64,000 nt of DNA. Origin: an uncultured Flavobacteriales bacterium (lineage in GTDB: Bacteria; Bacteroidota; Bacteroidia; Flavobacteriales_G; Salibacteraceae). Both the position numbers and the translations under genes were made by a program. A model generated the notes under the pieces. The model did not search any database and was not told where the DNA came from. It worked only from the letters and a program-made list of their open reading frames with translations. The stretch covers positions 113,443-177,442 of the forward strand of contig CAJVZZ010000002.1 of assembly GCA_913020435.1 (NCBI GenBank). Direction: 5' to 3'. Below are positions 1-8,936 of this stretch, in pieces (the first letter of the stretch is position 1; the number at the start of each line of letters is the position of its first letter).

Positions 1-162
1 TCTTGCAACTTTACGCATTGCAGAATTTGGTTTTTTAGGCGTAGTAGTATAAACTCTAACGCAAACCCCTCTTCGTTGTGGGCATGAATCCAAAGCAGCG
101 GATTTACTTGTCTTAATCTTGCTTTGTCTACCTTTTCTAACTAACTGTTGAATAGTAGGCAT
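1..162 (-). CDS. rpsL: 30S ribosomal protein S12, N-terminal part (cut by window edge)
   Basis: The minus-strand frame starts with ATG at 162-160 and reads [12 protein letters not shown], the near-universal start of ribosomal protein S12, then continues through [20 protein letters not shown] to the window edge. Only 54 residues are present; the full protein is about 125-137. S12 sits in the 30S decoding centre and is where streptomycin-resistance mutations arise; the residues concerned (around Lys43 and Lys88) are K43 within the TTTPKKPNS motif here, and K88 beyond the edge. In most bacteria rpsG and fusA follow, which would lie left of this window. The preceding gene on the same strand ends at 448, 285 bases upstream. 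Confidence 0.97.
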   Translation of the reverse strand, partial: MPTIQQLVRKGRQSKIKTSKSAALDSCPQRRGVCVRVYTTTPKKPNSAMRKVAR

Positions 163-217
163 AAATTTCTTTTATAATTGTTTTTACACGTAATAATCCC
201 AAATAAATTCGGGGCGG

Positions 218-225
218 CAAATGTA
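218..225 (-). promoter_or_regulatory. Candidate -7 element (TACATTTG) for rpsL
   Basis: On the minus strand this reads TACATTTG, an exact match to the Bacteroidota -7 consensus TAnnTTTG, and lies 56 bases before the rpsL start. No TTTG -33 box is visible at the usual 18-21 base spacing, so the call rests on the -7 box only. Confidence 0.45.
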
Positions 226-447
226 GAAGTTTTTCTGTTTAATACAGAGCCGAAAATGGAATTATTTTAATCATTTTTAAAACCCGTCGATAGTTAAAGG
301 AAAAATCACGTTTTCAGCCAGTTATACTTTTATAAAAAGACCTAATTGTTAAATTAAAAAGGTACATTAGAATGGCAAAAATACTTTGAGGGGACAAAAA
401 CAAAAATGAACCTGTATTTTTTCAACGTTCAAAGGTTAGTATCACTT

Positions 448-3354
448 TTACTCAATTTGCCGTTCAGCTAGCTTATGAAATTGCCCTTTCAAAGCCATAA
501 GTTCATCAAAAGATCCACTTTCAATTAACGCCCCTCCTTCCAGATAATAAATTTTATCTGCGTTAATAATAGTAGAGAGCCTGTGAGCGACAACAATTCT
601 AGTTACATTAAGATTATCTAAACTCGCTGTTACTATAGCTTGGGTTTCATTGTCCAATGCACTGGTAGCTTCGTCAAAAATTAATATTTTCGGATTGTGG
701 ACTAGAGCCCTAGCAATCATTAGACGTTGTTTTTGCCCACCTGATAAAGTTCCCCCATCCTCGTTAACAAGCGTATGCATTCCCATAGGCATACTTAAAA
801 TATCATGATCAAATGCCGCAGAACGAGCTGCTTCCCACGCATCGTTTAATGTTAATTGAGATGATGATCCTACTATATTAGAAAAAATATCACCTTCCAT
901 TAAATCACCATCCTGCAGAACTACACCCATATTACGACGTAACATTTTTGGATCATAATGCTCCATGTCTTGTTTATCAAAATAAATTGAGCCCGTCTCA
1001 GGTTTACTAAAACCTAATAACAATCTAATGAGAGTTGATTTTCCTGAACCAGAAGGACCTACCAAAGCGATATACTCTCCACTTTTAATAGAAATGTCTA
1101 ACTCTTTTATAATGAGTGGAGCATCAGCTTTATATCTAAAGTTGATATTATTCATTTCAATTGATCCCGTGAATTTTGTTGGAGCTGACTTTAGAGTTTC
1201 ACTTTCAGGCAAGGTCTCTAAAATCGGTCGTAGACGATTATAAATAACTGGTAACTCAAGTAATTTGACTAAAGAAGCGCTAAGGCCAATAATGGCACCT
1301 ACAAAACCTCCATATGCCGCTAGAAAAGCAAAGAATTGTCCTGTTGTTAAATCGTTAGTTGTCGTTTTAACGATTACAAAAAGAAAAACACTTGATAAAA
1401 TACCTAAAACAGAATTAACAATGGTTTGAGCATTTTGTAATTTGGATAATGATATCGCCGTTGTTTTGGCTTTCATAAAAGCTTTAAACCAAAACAAAAA
1501 CGCTCTTGATTCTGATCCGCTTGCTCTAAATTGAGGCACACCATTTAGAATTTGAAAGGCAATCCCTTCCAACTTCCCTCCCTGTTCCATATAGATGGCT
1601 TGTAATTTAAGTTGTAGCCGAGCAAACAAACTTATAACGGTAATTTGTACTAGACTAAAAACGATAGCCAACCCGGCCAATGAAGCACTATAATAAAACA
1701 AGAGACCCAAATTTAGAACTGAAAAAGCAAGGGCAAGAACTGAGGTAATAGCTGTTCCAGATATTATCGATTTCATTTCATTGATCCCCATAGACCTTGA
1801 GGCCATGTCTCCGGTGCTATATTTTGAAAAGAAATCAGTAGGAAGGTTAAGTAATCTATCCCATAATGCAGATTGCGTTTTATAATCAAGCCTATTTTCA
1901 GCTCTCATCAACGCAATTTCCTTTACCAATTCGAACCCGACAGTACCAAAGGAAATAGCCACTAGTGCAAAGGCAATACTCAACAACTGCTGTTTATCAG
2001 CGCTGGGAATAACGAAGTCAAAAATTTGGGCAGTTAAAATGGGGAATAGAAGCATGAATAAGCTACTAATAAATCCCATTGCGAAAACTCGGATTAAATC
2101 AACCTTATTCTTTTCAAGAGTAAATACAACAATGTCTTTTATTGTAACAGGTCTATCTGATGGGAAAGGCTTGTAAAAAACGAAGGCCTGTTGTTTAAAC
2201 AAATCACAATTATCAGAAGTTATATGAATAACTTCCTCAGTTTTTGAATTTGCAAAAGACATCGAGCCTTTGTGAGGAATTACCGCTAACGGATCGCCGT
2301 TATCATCATTTATATAGGCCAAAAAAGCATCTTCCGTATTTCTTTCAAACCAATCGGGTTCTAGTAATATCTCTCGATATCGAATACCATTGTAACGGCA
2401 TATTTCAGATAAGAAATCCTCATTTTTAGAATATCCTTTTGGAAATTCAATTTTGATTTTATCAAATTTCAATACCATTGAAACGGCATTAAACAAATTA
2501 TCGTGAGACTCAAAATCAACCTCAAGTGTGTCCTCTTTTTGAAAAACTTTAGAAAACGATTTTAATGATTCAGAGAATTCCTCTTTCTCCAATCTGTACT
2601 TTTCAATTAGCCGCTTGGTTTCCTGTGATTCTCTATGCTTAATTTCATAAGCATCACTTCTTAAAACTACTAAAAGCAGCTCTTGAAGCCCATTCCAAAA
2701 TTCATTTTCCGAAACAACATCAATAGTTTTAGAGGTTGTCAATTTAACTCCGTCTTCAAAAGCGAGATACGATCTTTTACCAACAGGAAAAATAACACCA
2801 TCAGTGTTGACATCAAGATGATTATTGAATTTACATTTCCCTATTTCATGAAATCTCACCCAACTTAGTTCATGATTCCCTACGATGGAATTTTCAGGAG
2901 AACAAAAAGATGTTGTAAAACTTAAAAAATCGTGAATAAGGGGCATATCAATGCTGGTATCATCAGCAACGCCTTCATACAAACGATTAACCCATGATTC
3001 AATTAAAGGAATAAGAACTGGTCCAAACTCTTCAGTATTAGCTAACTCTTTTATATCCTTAATGCTCAAATCAATGATGACAGACTCAACTTCAGCATCT
3101 ATTAAAAACGCCAAATTGTTACCGAAATCTAGAGCTGCTCCAAAGATTAATTCACCTTCAAGGATTTGCGTGAAATTATCCAACCGCCCAACAGCCTCCC
3201 CTTTTTCCACTTTGGAAGTAGATAAATTCATAGAACCTTCCAAAACGAAATGAACCTCTAAAGGATCAATCGAAAGAAATGGATCAATAACTGATTGAAT
3301 CCTTTCGTGACCTCTTTTTTTAAGTTCTTCTATTAGAGCTTGATTATCCAACAT
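448..3354 (-). CDS. Bacteriocin-type ABC exporter (permease/ATPase) with long N-terminal extension
   Basis: 968 residues. The last ~550 residues form an ABC exporter half: about six membrane helices (roughly residues 410-690), then an ATPase with Walker A GPSGSGKST (about 766), signature LSGGQ (about 867) and Walker B ILIFDEATSALD. The first ~400 residues are not a C39 peptidase: there is no catalytic Cys motif. This matches the layout of the second, peptidase-free exporter of NHLM-type bacteriocin systems (family TIGR03797), which normally pairs with a C39 exporter; the paired C39 gene ends 2 bases upstream. The N-terminal segment with GELIFG and VIIDLSIKDIKEL looks weakly like a cyclic-nucleotide-binding barrel, but that is a guess. 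It probably works as a heterodimer or alternative dimer with the C39 protein. Last gene of the cassette. Confidence 0.88.
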   Translation of the reverse strand: MLDNQALIEELKKRGHERIQSVIDPFLSIDPLEVHFVLEGSMNLSTSKVEKGEAVGRLDNFTQILEGELIFGAALDFGNNLAFLIDAEVESVIIDLSIKDIKELANTEEFGPVLIPLIESWVNRLYEGVADDTSIDMPLIHDFLSFTTSFCSPENSIVGNHELSWVRFHEIGKCKFNNHLDVNTDGVIFPVGKRSYLAFEDGVKLTTSKTIDVVSENEFWNGLQELLLVVLRSDAYEIKHRESQETKRLIEKYRLEKEEFSESLKSFSKVFQKEDTLEVDFESHDNLFNAVSMVLKFDKIKIEFPKGYSKNEDFLSEICRYNGIRYREILLEPDWFERNTEDAFLAYINDDNGDPLAVIPHKGSMSFANSKTEEVIHITSDNCDLFKQQAFVFYKPFPSDRPVTIKDIVVFTLEKNKVDLIRVFAMGFISSLFMLLFPILTAQIFDFVIPSADKQQLLSIAFALVAISFGTVGFELVKEIALMRAENRLDYKTQSALWDRLLNLPTDFFSKYSTGDMASRSMGINEMKSIISGTAITSVLALAFSVLNLGLLFYYSASLAGLAIVFSLVQITVISLFARLQLKLQAIYMEQGGKLEGIAFQILNGVPQFRASGSESRAFLFWFKAFMKAKTTAISLSKLQNAQTIVNSVLGILSSVFLFVIVKTTTNDLTTGQFFAFLAAYGGFVGAIIGLSASLVKLLELPVIYNRLRPILETLPESETLKSAPTKFTGSIEMNNINFRYKADAPLIIKELDISIKSGEYIALVGPSGSGKSTLIRLLLGFSKPETGSIYFDKQDMEHYDPKMLRRNMGVVLQDGDLMEGDIFSNIVGSSSQLTLNDAWEAARSAAFDHDILSMPMGMHTLVNEDGGTLSGGQKQRLMIARALVHNPKILIFDEATSALDNETQAIVTASLDNLNVTRIVVAHRLSTIINADKIYYLEGGALIESGSFDELMALKGQFHKLAERQIE

Positions 3355-3356
3355 TC

Positions 3357-5561
3357 TTAAGTTTTAATTAACTGTGAATATTTTCCATTCAACTCCAGTA
3401 ACTCCTCGTGTGTTCCCCTCTCAGCGATCCTACCCTGATCTAAAACAATAATTTCGTCGCTGTCTCTTATTGTACTTAAACGATGGGCAACCACCATAAC
3501 TGTACATTTTCGTTTTTTAATATTTTGGTCAATAATTAATTCTGTAGTCGGATCTAACGCACTTGTTGCTTCATCAAGAATTAGAATGGAAGGGTTATTC
3601 ACTAACGATCTAGCGATTTCTATCCGCTGTCGTTGGCCTCCACTAAAATTCTTACCCGATTCATCAACCTTAGATTCGTAACCTCCATTTTTAGAGCTAA
3701 TTACATCATGAATTGCCGCATCCTTGCAAGCACTTACCAATTGTTCGTCAGAAATGCTTTTATCCCACAGGTTTACTACCTCACCAACAGAACCCTCAAA
3801 TAGAAATACATCTTGAGAGACCATAGACATTGAATTATTAATTACCTGACGTGGGTATTGATCCCTTGGTTTTCCATCAAATAAAATTTCACCTTCCCAA
3901 GGTTCATAAAAACCGATTAACAATTTAGCCAAAGTAGACTTACCGCTCCCTGAACCTCCAACTAGGGCAATCCTTTCTCCAGGGAACACCTTCAATGAAA
4001 AATCTTTGATAAGAGGCGGTGCTACCTTACTGTAACCGAATGTCAGGTTTTTAAACTCAATATATCCATCCAATTTTTCCGAAACTGCATCAAGATTATC
4101 TTCATTAATCTCAACTGTACGCATTACTTGTGGATCGGGATCTGAACGCATTACATCATCAATACGATTCATATCGCCCTCCATTTCCTGCATTGTGCTT
4201 CCTAGACCAAGCAAGCTTTCTATCGGCATCGTGAAGCTAATTACTAAACTTTGAAACGCAACCAACATACCTACTGTAATCTCGCCATCCATTATTTTCC
4301 ATGCTCCAATGGTCAGAATTATTGAGTTTTGAAGGATTCCGAGAGACATTGGTAATAAGCCAAACTTCATCTCAAACAATTCCAGCTCCATGGTTTGATT
4401 AAATACCTTGGTAAAAGTTCCACTCCATTTTACGAAAAAGTCATTTTCCCTACCCATGGCCTTCAATGTCTCTATGGACTTTATCCCACCGAGTGTGGTT
4501 CCATACAATTTCCCTGAAGAAACTGATAGGCTAAAGTATTTCTCTATACGAACATTACCAATCAACTTTAAAGCACCAATATTCATCAATGCAAACGCCA
4601 GTGTTATCAGAGAAAGAGAAACATCATATTGAAGCATGAGTGTGAAATAGAAAATAATTACAAGTAAATCCAGTAAGTTATCTGCCAATTGACCCGTAAT
4701 TAAATTTGAAATATCTGCGTTTAGCCCAACTCTACTTGCTATTTCCCCTTTATTTCTTTGATGAAAAAACTGAATAGGAAGCTTTAGAAGGTGCCAAAAA
4801 TAATTTGCGGATGAAACTACTTCTAGTTTATTCTCAGCCTTTAAAAGAACATGCAGCTTTAAATACTGCAAAAATGCTCTTAGTGCGGCAGTTAACAGCA
4901 TACCTCCAACTAATGGCCAAAGCCAATAATCAGCGCCACCAATTAAAATTTCATCTACAAAAACTCTTGAAAAAACAGGTATTACTAAACCTGGAATTAC
5001 TAATAATAAACCTATTAAGAATAAATACAAAATTGGACGTTCGTAGCCTTTAAGCCTTGGTTTTAAACCATTTATAAGTCCACCCTCAATTCCAGATTTC
5101 TCAAAATCTGGACCGGTCTTAAACTCTAAAGCGATACCTGTAAAAGAACCGTTAAACTCTTCAAATGTCAATGTTCTGTGACCTATCGCAGGATCGTTTA
5201 GGTAAAAATTTCCATTCTTTATTCCTTCTAAAACTACAAAGTGATTAAAATTCCAATGAATAATTAATGGGAAACTCATGTCCAGCAAACTGCCGAGTTC
5301 ATCTACCTTGAATCCTTTACACTCCATTCCATGCTTACGTGCTGCTTTTAGAATGTTTGTAGCCTTACTTCCATCACGATTTACTCCAGCATCTTCACGC
5401 AGTTTTTCTAAAGTCTGATGCCTGCCAAAATAAGCCATTACCATCTTCAGGCTTGCTGCCCCGCATTCCACAGCCTCTAGCTGTATCACAGTTGCCGAAT
5501 TCGCCCTTGGATTGGGCGAATTCCACATTAACTTTTCTTCTTTTGTAGGTTTTTTGGACAT
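3357..5561 (-). CDS. C39 peptidase-containing bacteriocin ABC exporter
   Basis: 734 residues, in the order C39 peptidase (about 20-150), six-helix membrane domain (about 170-460) and ABC ATPase (about 495-734). The peptidase triad is intact: Cys33 in VECGAAS, His107 in WNFNHFVV and Asp123 in YLNDPAIG. Walker A GGSGSGKST is near residue 534, with signature FSGGQRQR and Walker B ILILDEATSALD. Such proteins cut after a Gly-Gly leader and export the released peptide (PCAT family; resembles TIGR03796 of NHLM-type systems). The obvious substrate is the double-glycine peptide at 8718-8936. It lies 9 bases after the HlyD-like gene and 2 bases before the second ABC gene, so they are surely cotranscribed. 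Confidence 0.95.
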   Translation of the reverse strand: MSKKPTKEEKLMWNSPNPRANSATVIQLEAVECGAASLKMVMAYFGRHQTLEKLREDAGVNRDGSKATNILKAARKHGMECKGFKVDELGSLLDMSFPLIIHWNFNHFVVLEGIKNGNFYLNDPAIGHRTLTFEEFNGSFTGIALEFKTGPDFEKSGIEGGLINGLKPRLKGYERPILYLFLIGLLLVIPGLVIPVFSRVFVDEILIGGADYWLWPLVGGMLLTAALRAFLQYLKLHVLLKAENKLEVVSSANYFWHLLKLPIQFFHQRNKGEIASRVGLNADISNLITGQLADNLLDLLVIIFYFTLMLQYDVSLSLITLAFALMNIGALKLIGNVRIEKYFSLSVSSGKLYGTTLGGIKSIETLKAMGRENDFFVKWSGTFTKVFNQTMELELFEMKFGLLPMSLGILQNSIILTIGAWKIMDGEITVGMLVAFQSLVISFTMPIESLLGLGSTMQEMEGDMNRIDDVMRSDPDPQVMRTVEINEDNLDAVSEKLDGYIEFKNLTFGYSKVAPPLIKDFSLKVFPGERIALVGGSGSGKSTLAKLLIGFYEPWEGEILFDGKPRDQYPRQVINNSMSMVSQDVFLFEGSVGEVVNLWDKSISDEQLVSACKDAAIHDVISSKNGGYESKVDESGKNFSGGQRQRIEIARSLVNNPSILILDEATSALDPTTELIIDQNIKKRKCTVMVVAHRLSTIRDSDEIIVLDQGRIAERGTHEELLELNGKYSQLIKT

Positions 5562-5570
5562 TAAATAATT

Positions 5571-6809
5571 CTAATCAACCAACGGTATTACCAGACTAAT
5601 TGGACGCTTATTTTCAATAATTATTTTCGCATTACATAACGTTCCAGATTTCACTTCTACTTCAGGTCCGTCTCCAGAAGTCCATTCAAAACCAGAAACA
5701 CCCTCACTAACCTTTAAACTTACTCTTACCGCAATTGGAGGCAAGCCAGTAAAGAAGGATTCTACAAGACGCTTGTTCTGAAGAGTATTAAGCATTCCTT
5801 CAAAGGTTGTTGGATAATCAGAAACATGAATCACTGAGCCTTTTATATATCCGAATTTTTCTACTTCAACTGTTGAAGGAGAAATTTGAACTTCCATACC
5901 GACTTTCACTTTTTTTCCTTCTCTTGAATTTACATAAAGAATTGCTTCAATTTCTTCGTTTAAATCAGATCGCTCAATACTCACCAAAAATGTACCTGGA
6001 GATACTATGCTACCAGCATTAACCATCAATTCTACAATCTTGCCTGAATAGGGGCTTTTAATTTCTGAATTTAATTCATAACGAGCTTTAAATTCGCCAA
6101 GCTCACCTTCGAGCGCAATTATTTGTCCATCGAGATTGTTTAGTTCTATCTCCATTTCTTTAGACATTTCAAATATTGACAGCTGCAACTCTTCAAGTTC
6201 ATTTTTCAAAACCAAGTTCTGTTGTTCCAGCTCGAACTTCATAATCTTAGCATCGTTAAGAGTTTCAGTAGTAATCAATCCTGTTTCAAGCAACTCTTCT
6301 CTAGATTTAATTTGAGTCTCAACAAATGATATCCGCTCAATATTTTTTGCAATTCTATTTCGCTTGTTTTCTGAGTTTTTTCTTAACAGCTGCTTTTTCA
6401 ATTCAAAATCTTTCTCGTCGAACCCCTGTATGGTCTTGTACTTGTTTTTCAAATGGAACAATTGCTGCTCCATATGGTGGATTTTAAGTTGCAATTCAGG
6501 TTGAGCAACTTTTGCCAACACTTCTCCTTTCTTTACAATCATCCCGGGTTTCATAACAATCTCAGAAACCTGTCCGTTTGCTATTGCAGGCACCTCCATT
6601 ACTCCACCAGAAATCTGTAAAATCCCTTCTCCTTGAACATTAATAGGCAGCTTTCCAAATACACTCCAAATAATAATAAAAATGAACAACACAACTATTG
6701 ACAAGGCCGCAATCCAATTATTAGGAGAAATGATACGAACCATTTCATTGAGACTATCAGGCGATTGCAATTTGTCCATTGCATCTTTTCGAAACAATTT
6801 ATTTTTCAT
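5571..6809 (-). CDS. HlyD-like periplasmic adaptor of the peptide exporter
   Basis: 412 residues. A short cytoplasmic N-terminus is followed by one membrane helix (about residues 32-54, rich in I, V and F) and a periplasmic part: a biotinyl-lipoyl half-motif (GQVSEIVMKPGMIVKKGEVL), a long coiled-coil hairpin (about 100-240) and the second lipoyl half plus beta-barrel (SPYSGKIVELMVNAGSIVSP onward). This is the membrane-fusion protein architecture of type I secretion, and the neighbours fit TIGR03794 (NHLM bacteriocin secretion protein). It should link the inner-membrane ABC pair with the TolC-like protein. Its ATG overlaps the last 11 bases of the upstream TolC-like gene, suggesting translational coupling. 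Confidence 0.92.
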   Translation of the reverse strand: MKNKLFRKDAMDKLQSPDSLNEMVRIISPNNWIAALSIVVLFIFIIIWSVFGKLPINVQGEGILQISGGVMEVPAIANGQVSEIVMKPGMIVKKGEVLAKVAQPELQLKIHHMEQQLFHLKNKYKTIQGFDEKDFELKKQLLRKNSENKRNRIAKNIERISFVETQIKSREELLETGLITTETLNDAKIMKFELEQQNLVLKNELEELQLSIFEMSKEMEIELNNLDGQIIALEGELGEFKARYELNSEIKSPYSGKIVELMVNAGSIVSPGTFLVSIERSDLNEEIEAILYVNSREGKKVKVGMEVQISPSTVEVEKFGYIKGSVIHVSDYPTTFEGMLNTLQNKRLVESFFTGLPPIAVRVSLKVSEGVSGFEWTSGDGPEVEVKSGTLCNAKIIIENKRPISLVIPLVD

Positions 6810-8412
6810 TCTGCGCCGTTATTTTTGGTAAAGAGAATAATTCATCTACGTCCACAACAATCTCTTCTAGTTCAGTGATTTTCATCAAATTACCTGATTC
6901 GAATCTAAATCTTATTATGGCAGAATTTAAAGCCAATTTCAATCGATTGAGAGAAGTTTGAGCAAAAGCGTAGTTGTTTTGCACCTGCACTAAATTAACC
7001 ACCGTCGATGTTCCCAGTTGCAATTTCAAATATTCATTCTTTCGTGCTTGCAGATTAAATTCAACTGATTTTTGTCCTTGCTTCACCGCTTCATTAAAAT
7101 AGACTATATCGTTAAAATACGAAGACAATTGTTGTTGGATATTCAGTTCCAAGTTACGAACTGCTTCTTGAGACATTCTTTTTTTTGCGAGCGCTGCGGC
7201 ATAAGCACCTTTAGTCGAGTTCATGCCCATGGGCCACTGGAAAACCAACCCCGCCCTGTAGCTCATCCCTGGATAATTTGAATACAATGGAGCTACATAT
7301 TGTTCAAAGGAAGTAGATTCATAAATACCATTATAACCCATTCCTAGAGACACGTCTAGTTTTGCTTTGTTTCGCTGATTAGCATAGTCTATTTCTCTAT
7401 CATTAATCGTAATATTTTTCTGAGCTGCTAAGTAATCCCTGCGAGTTGTAGATGCCTTATTCAGCCAAAAAGACAAATAACCATCTTCAATCTCATTTGC
7501 CAATGAATCTATTGCAAACTCTATTGAATCAAAATCATAATTCTTTAGTTCTTCTGCTGAAACTCCCATTGCCTCCAGAAGCTGGTTCTGCGCAGTTAAA
7601 TAATACGACTTAGAGCTAAGTACAGTAGCATTCTGACTACTCAAATTTGCATTTATAAATGTTAACTCAGCTTTTGGAATGATATCCTTATCGGAGAGCT
7701 GGCGAATCTGATCCTCAAATTCTTCATAATTCTTCTCTATAGACTCTTGAATTTCCAATTCTTTTCTTGCAGAAATAACATTGAGATAATTAAGGATTAC
7801 AATATATGCCTGACTATTAATTGCGAAAGTATAATTCAATTGAGACTGACTTAATCTAAGGTTCTCAATATCTATTGTTGCCCCGTAGAATTTCTTTCCC
7901 CTACCTTGCAACAACGGCTGTGTAACATCAACAAAAACGCGACCTCTATTGGTCACATAATCTCCAAAACCTGCATTTGAAAGCCCCTCAAACAAAGCGT
8001 CGCGCCCAAAATTCATCACACCAACCGAAGTCCTAACAAGAGTACCTATCTGAAACCGCTTTGAAACCGCTAATTCATATTCTAAAATATCGGTTTCAAA
8101 AGAAGGGCTTTCTGCATAACCTAGCCAGCCATTGCGCTGATCAATTGTGGAGGGGCTTATATTGTAACTTTTATTTATTCCAAAATCTAAAACTGGATTA
8201 AATTCTCCACTAGCAACCTGAACTTGCCCTTCCTGAAAATCCATTCCAATTTCACTGATTAAAACATTAGGATTCTTTTTGAATGTCGTTTTCAGTAAGA
8301 CTCCCAATTCCCCACTATTTTGAGCTGAAGCAGGCACAATAGCTACCAAAACTACAAAACCAAATAATAGTTTCGAAAAACTTTTTAGCAGAAAATTATT
8401 TTGATAAAACAT
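6799..8412 (-). CDS. TolC-family outer-membrane channel protein
   Basis: 537 residues from the ATG at 8412; a longer frame opens at a GTG at 8433, but the ATG gives a proper signal peptide (LLFGFVVLVAIVPASAQ). The rest is long alpha-helical and Gln/Asn-rich with the internal duplication expected of the outer-membrane efflux family, e.g. the helix pairs around ARKELEIQESIEKNYEEF and around NLQARKNEYLKLQLGTSTV. It should form the trimeric outer-membrane exit duct for the exporter. A candidate -7 box lies at 8461-8468, and a terminator separates it from the upstream peptide gene, so the exporter operon probably begins here. Confidence 0.92.
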   Translation of the reverse strand: MFYQNNFLLKSFSKLLFGFVVLVAIVPASAQNSGELGVLLKTTFKKNPNVLISEIGMDFQEGQVQVASGEFNPVLDFGINKSYNISPSTIDQRNGWLGYAESPSFETDILEYELAVSKRFQIGTLVRTSVGVMNFGRDALFEGLSNAGFGDYVTNRGRVFVDVTQPLLQGRGKKFYGATIDIENLRLSQSQLNYTFAINSQAYIVILNYLNVISARKELEIQESIEKNYEEFEDQIRQLSDKDIIPKAELTFINANLSSQNATVLSSKSYYLTAQNQLLEAMGVSAEELKNYDFDSIEFAIDSLANEIEDGYLSFWLNKASTTRRDYLAAQKNITINDREIDYANQRNKAKLDVSLGMGYNGIYESTSFEQYVAPLYSNYPGMSYRAGLVFQWPMGMNSTKGAYAAALAKKRMSQEAVRNLELNIQQQLSSYFNDIVYFNEAVKQGQKSVEFNLQARKNEYLKLQLGTSTVVNLVQVQNNYAFAQTSLNRLKLALNSAIIRFRFESGNLMKITELEEIVVDVDELFSLPKITAQNEK

Positions 8413-8460
8413 TATTCGAAACGTGACTAGCACTAAATTGAGTTATTCTCTTATTTGCAT

Positions 8461-8468
8461 CAAACATA
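8461..8468 (-). promoter_or_regulatory. Candidate -7 element (TATGTTTG) for the exporter operon
   Basis: Minus-strand TATGTTTG matches TAnnTTTG exactly and lies 48 bases upstream of the TolC-like ATG at 8412 and downstream of the terminator at 8617-8641. No -33 TTTG is seen at standard spacing. If real, the exporter genes are transcribed separately from the peptide gene. Confidence 0.45.
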
Positions 8469-8616
8469 ACCAAAACAATAATTAACGCATCTAATTTTCA
8501 AGAATAATTTAGAATATAAGCAACAAAACAAATTACAGTATTTCCTTTTTTTCTCGTTTCTGTAAAATGACGTCGATTCCAACATATTTACACACCCGAA
8601 CAGAATTTATTTAAGC

Positions 8617-8641
8617 AAAAAAAAGACCCAAAAGGGTCTTT
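8617..8641 (-). terminator. Intrinsic terminator after the double-glycine peptide gene
   Basis: AAAGACCC and GGGTCTTT form an 8-bp stem around an AAAA loop (8622-8641). Read on the minus strand, the stem is followed by a run of T (8624-8617). It lies 77 bases past the stop codon of the peptide gene and 200 bases before the TolC-like start, so it should end the peptide transcript before the exporter operon. Confidence 0.8.
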
Positions 8642-8717
8642 AAATTTTTACAGTAGAAGCTTATATTGAAAATGTTGGCAGTAGACATAATTTGATTCCT
8701 ACACCCAACAATATTCT

Positions 8718-8936
8718 CTAGCGTCTACCACCACGTCCAACGTTTATTGTTGGAGCAGCAGGAGCTCCCACAACAGGAGCAGGAGGATGATGAGCCTCTG
8801 GATCAAATTCTTTTTCGCTATCGCGACCACGTGCACGCTCATTCTTTCTAGCACCACCGCTTCCAGGACTACCTTTTGGTAGACCTGCTCCACCGCTTAC
8901 ACCTTCTAATTCATTTTCGTTTAATTCCTCGCTCAT
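8718..8936 (-). CDS. Double-glycine leader peptide, putative bacteriocin-like export substrate
   Basis: 72 residues. The first 16 (MSEELNENELEGVSGG) are a short, acidic double-glycine leader of the ELxxVxGG type cut by C39 peptidases. The predicted released part is 56 residues, begins AGLPKGSPGSGG, has a charged middle (ARKNERARGRDSEKEFDPE), a His-His-Pro-Pro turn, an Ala/Pro/Val stretch and ends NVGRGGRR. It contains no Cys, Trp or Tyr, so a lanthipeptide or disulfide-bonded product is unlikely. No modification enzyme is visible nearby. It lies just upstream of a full C39/HlyD/TolC export set on the same strand, which is the main support for its role as cargo. Its activity (antimicrobial, signal, structural) cannot be told from sequence. 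ATG at 8936. Confidence 0.82.
   Translation of the reverse strand: MSEELNENELEGVSGGAGLPKGSPGSGGARKNERARGRDSEKEFDPEAHHPPAPVVGAPAAPTINVGRGGRR

Noticed and set aside
163..447. Search for a tRNA or small RNA gene between rpsL and the exporter operon
   Set aside because: No cloverleaf or strong hairpin is seen; only the candidate rpsL promoter is supported. No tRNA, rRNA, CRISPR array or insertion sequence was found elsewhere in the window.
8718..8936. Reading the peptide as a lanthipeptide or sactipeptide precursor
   Set aside because: There is no Cys in the core and no LanM, LanBC or radical SAM gene in the window.
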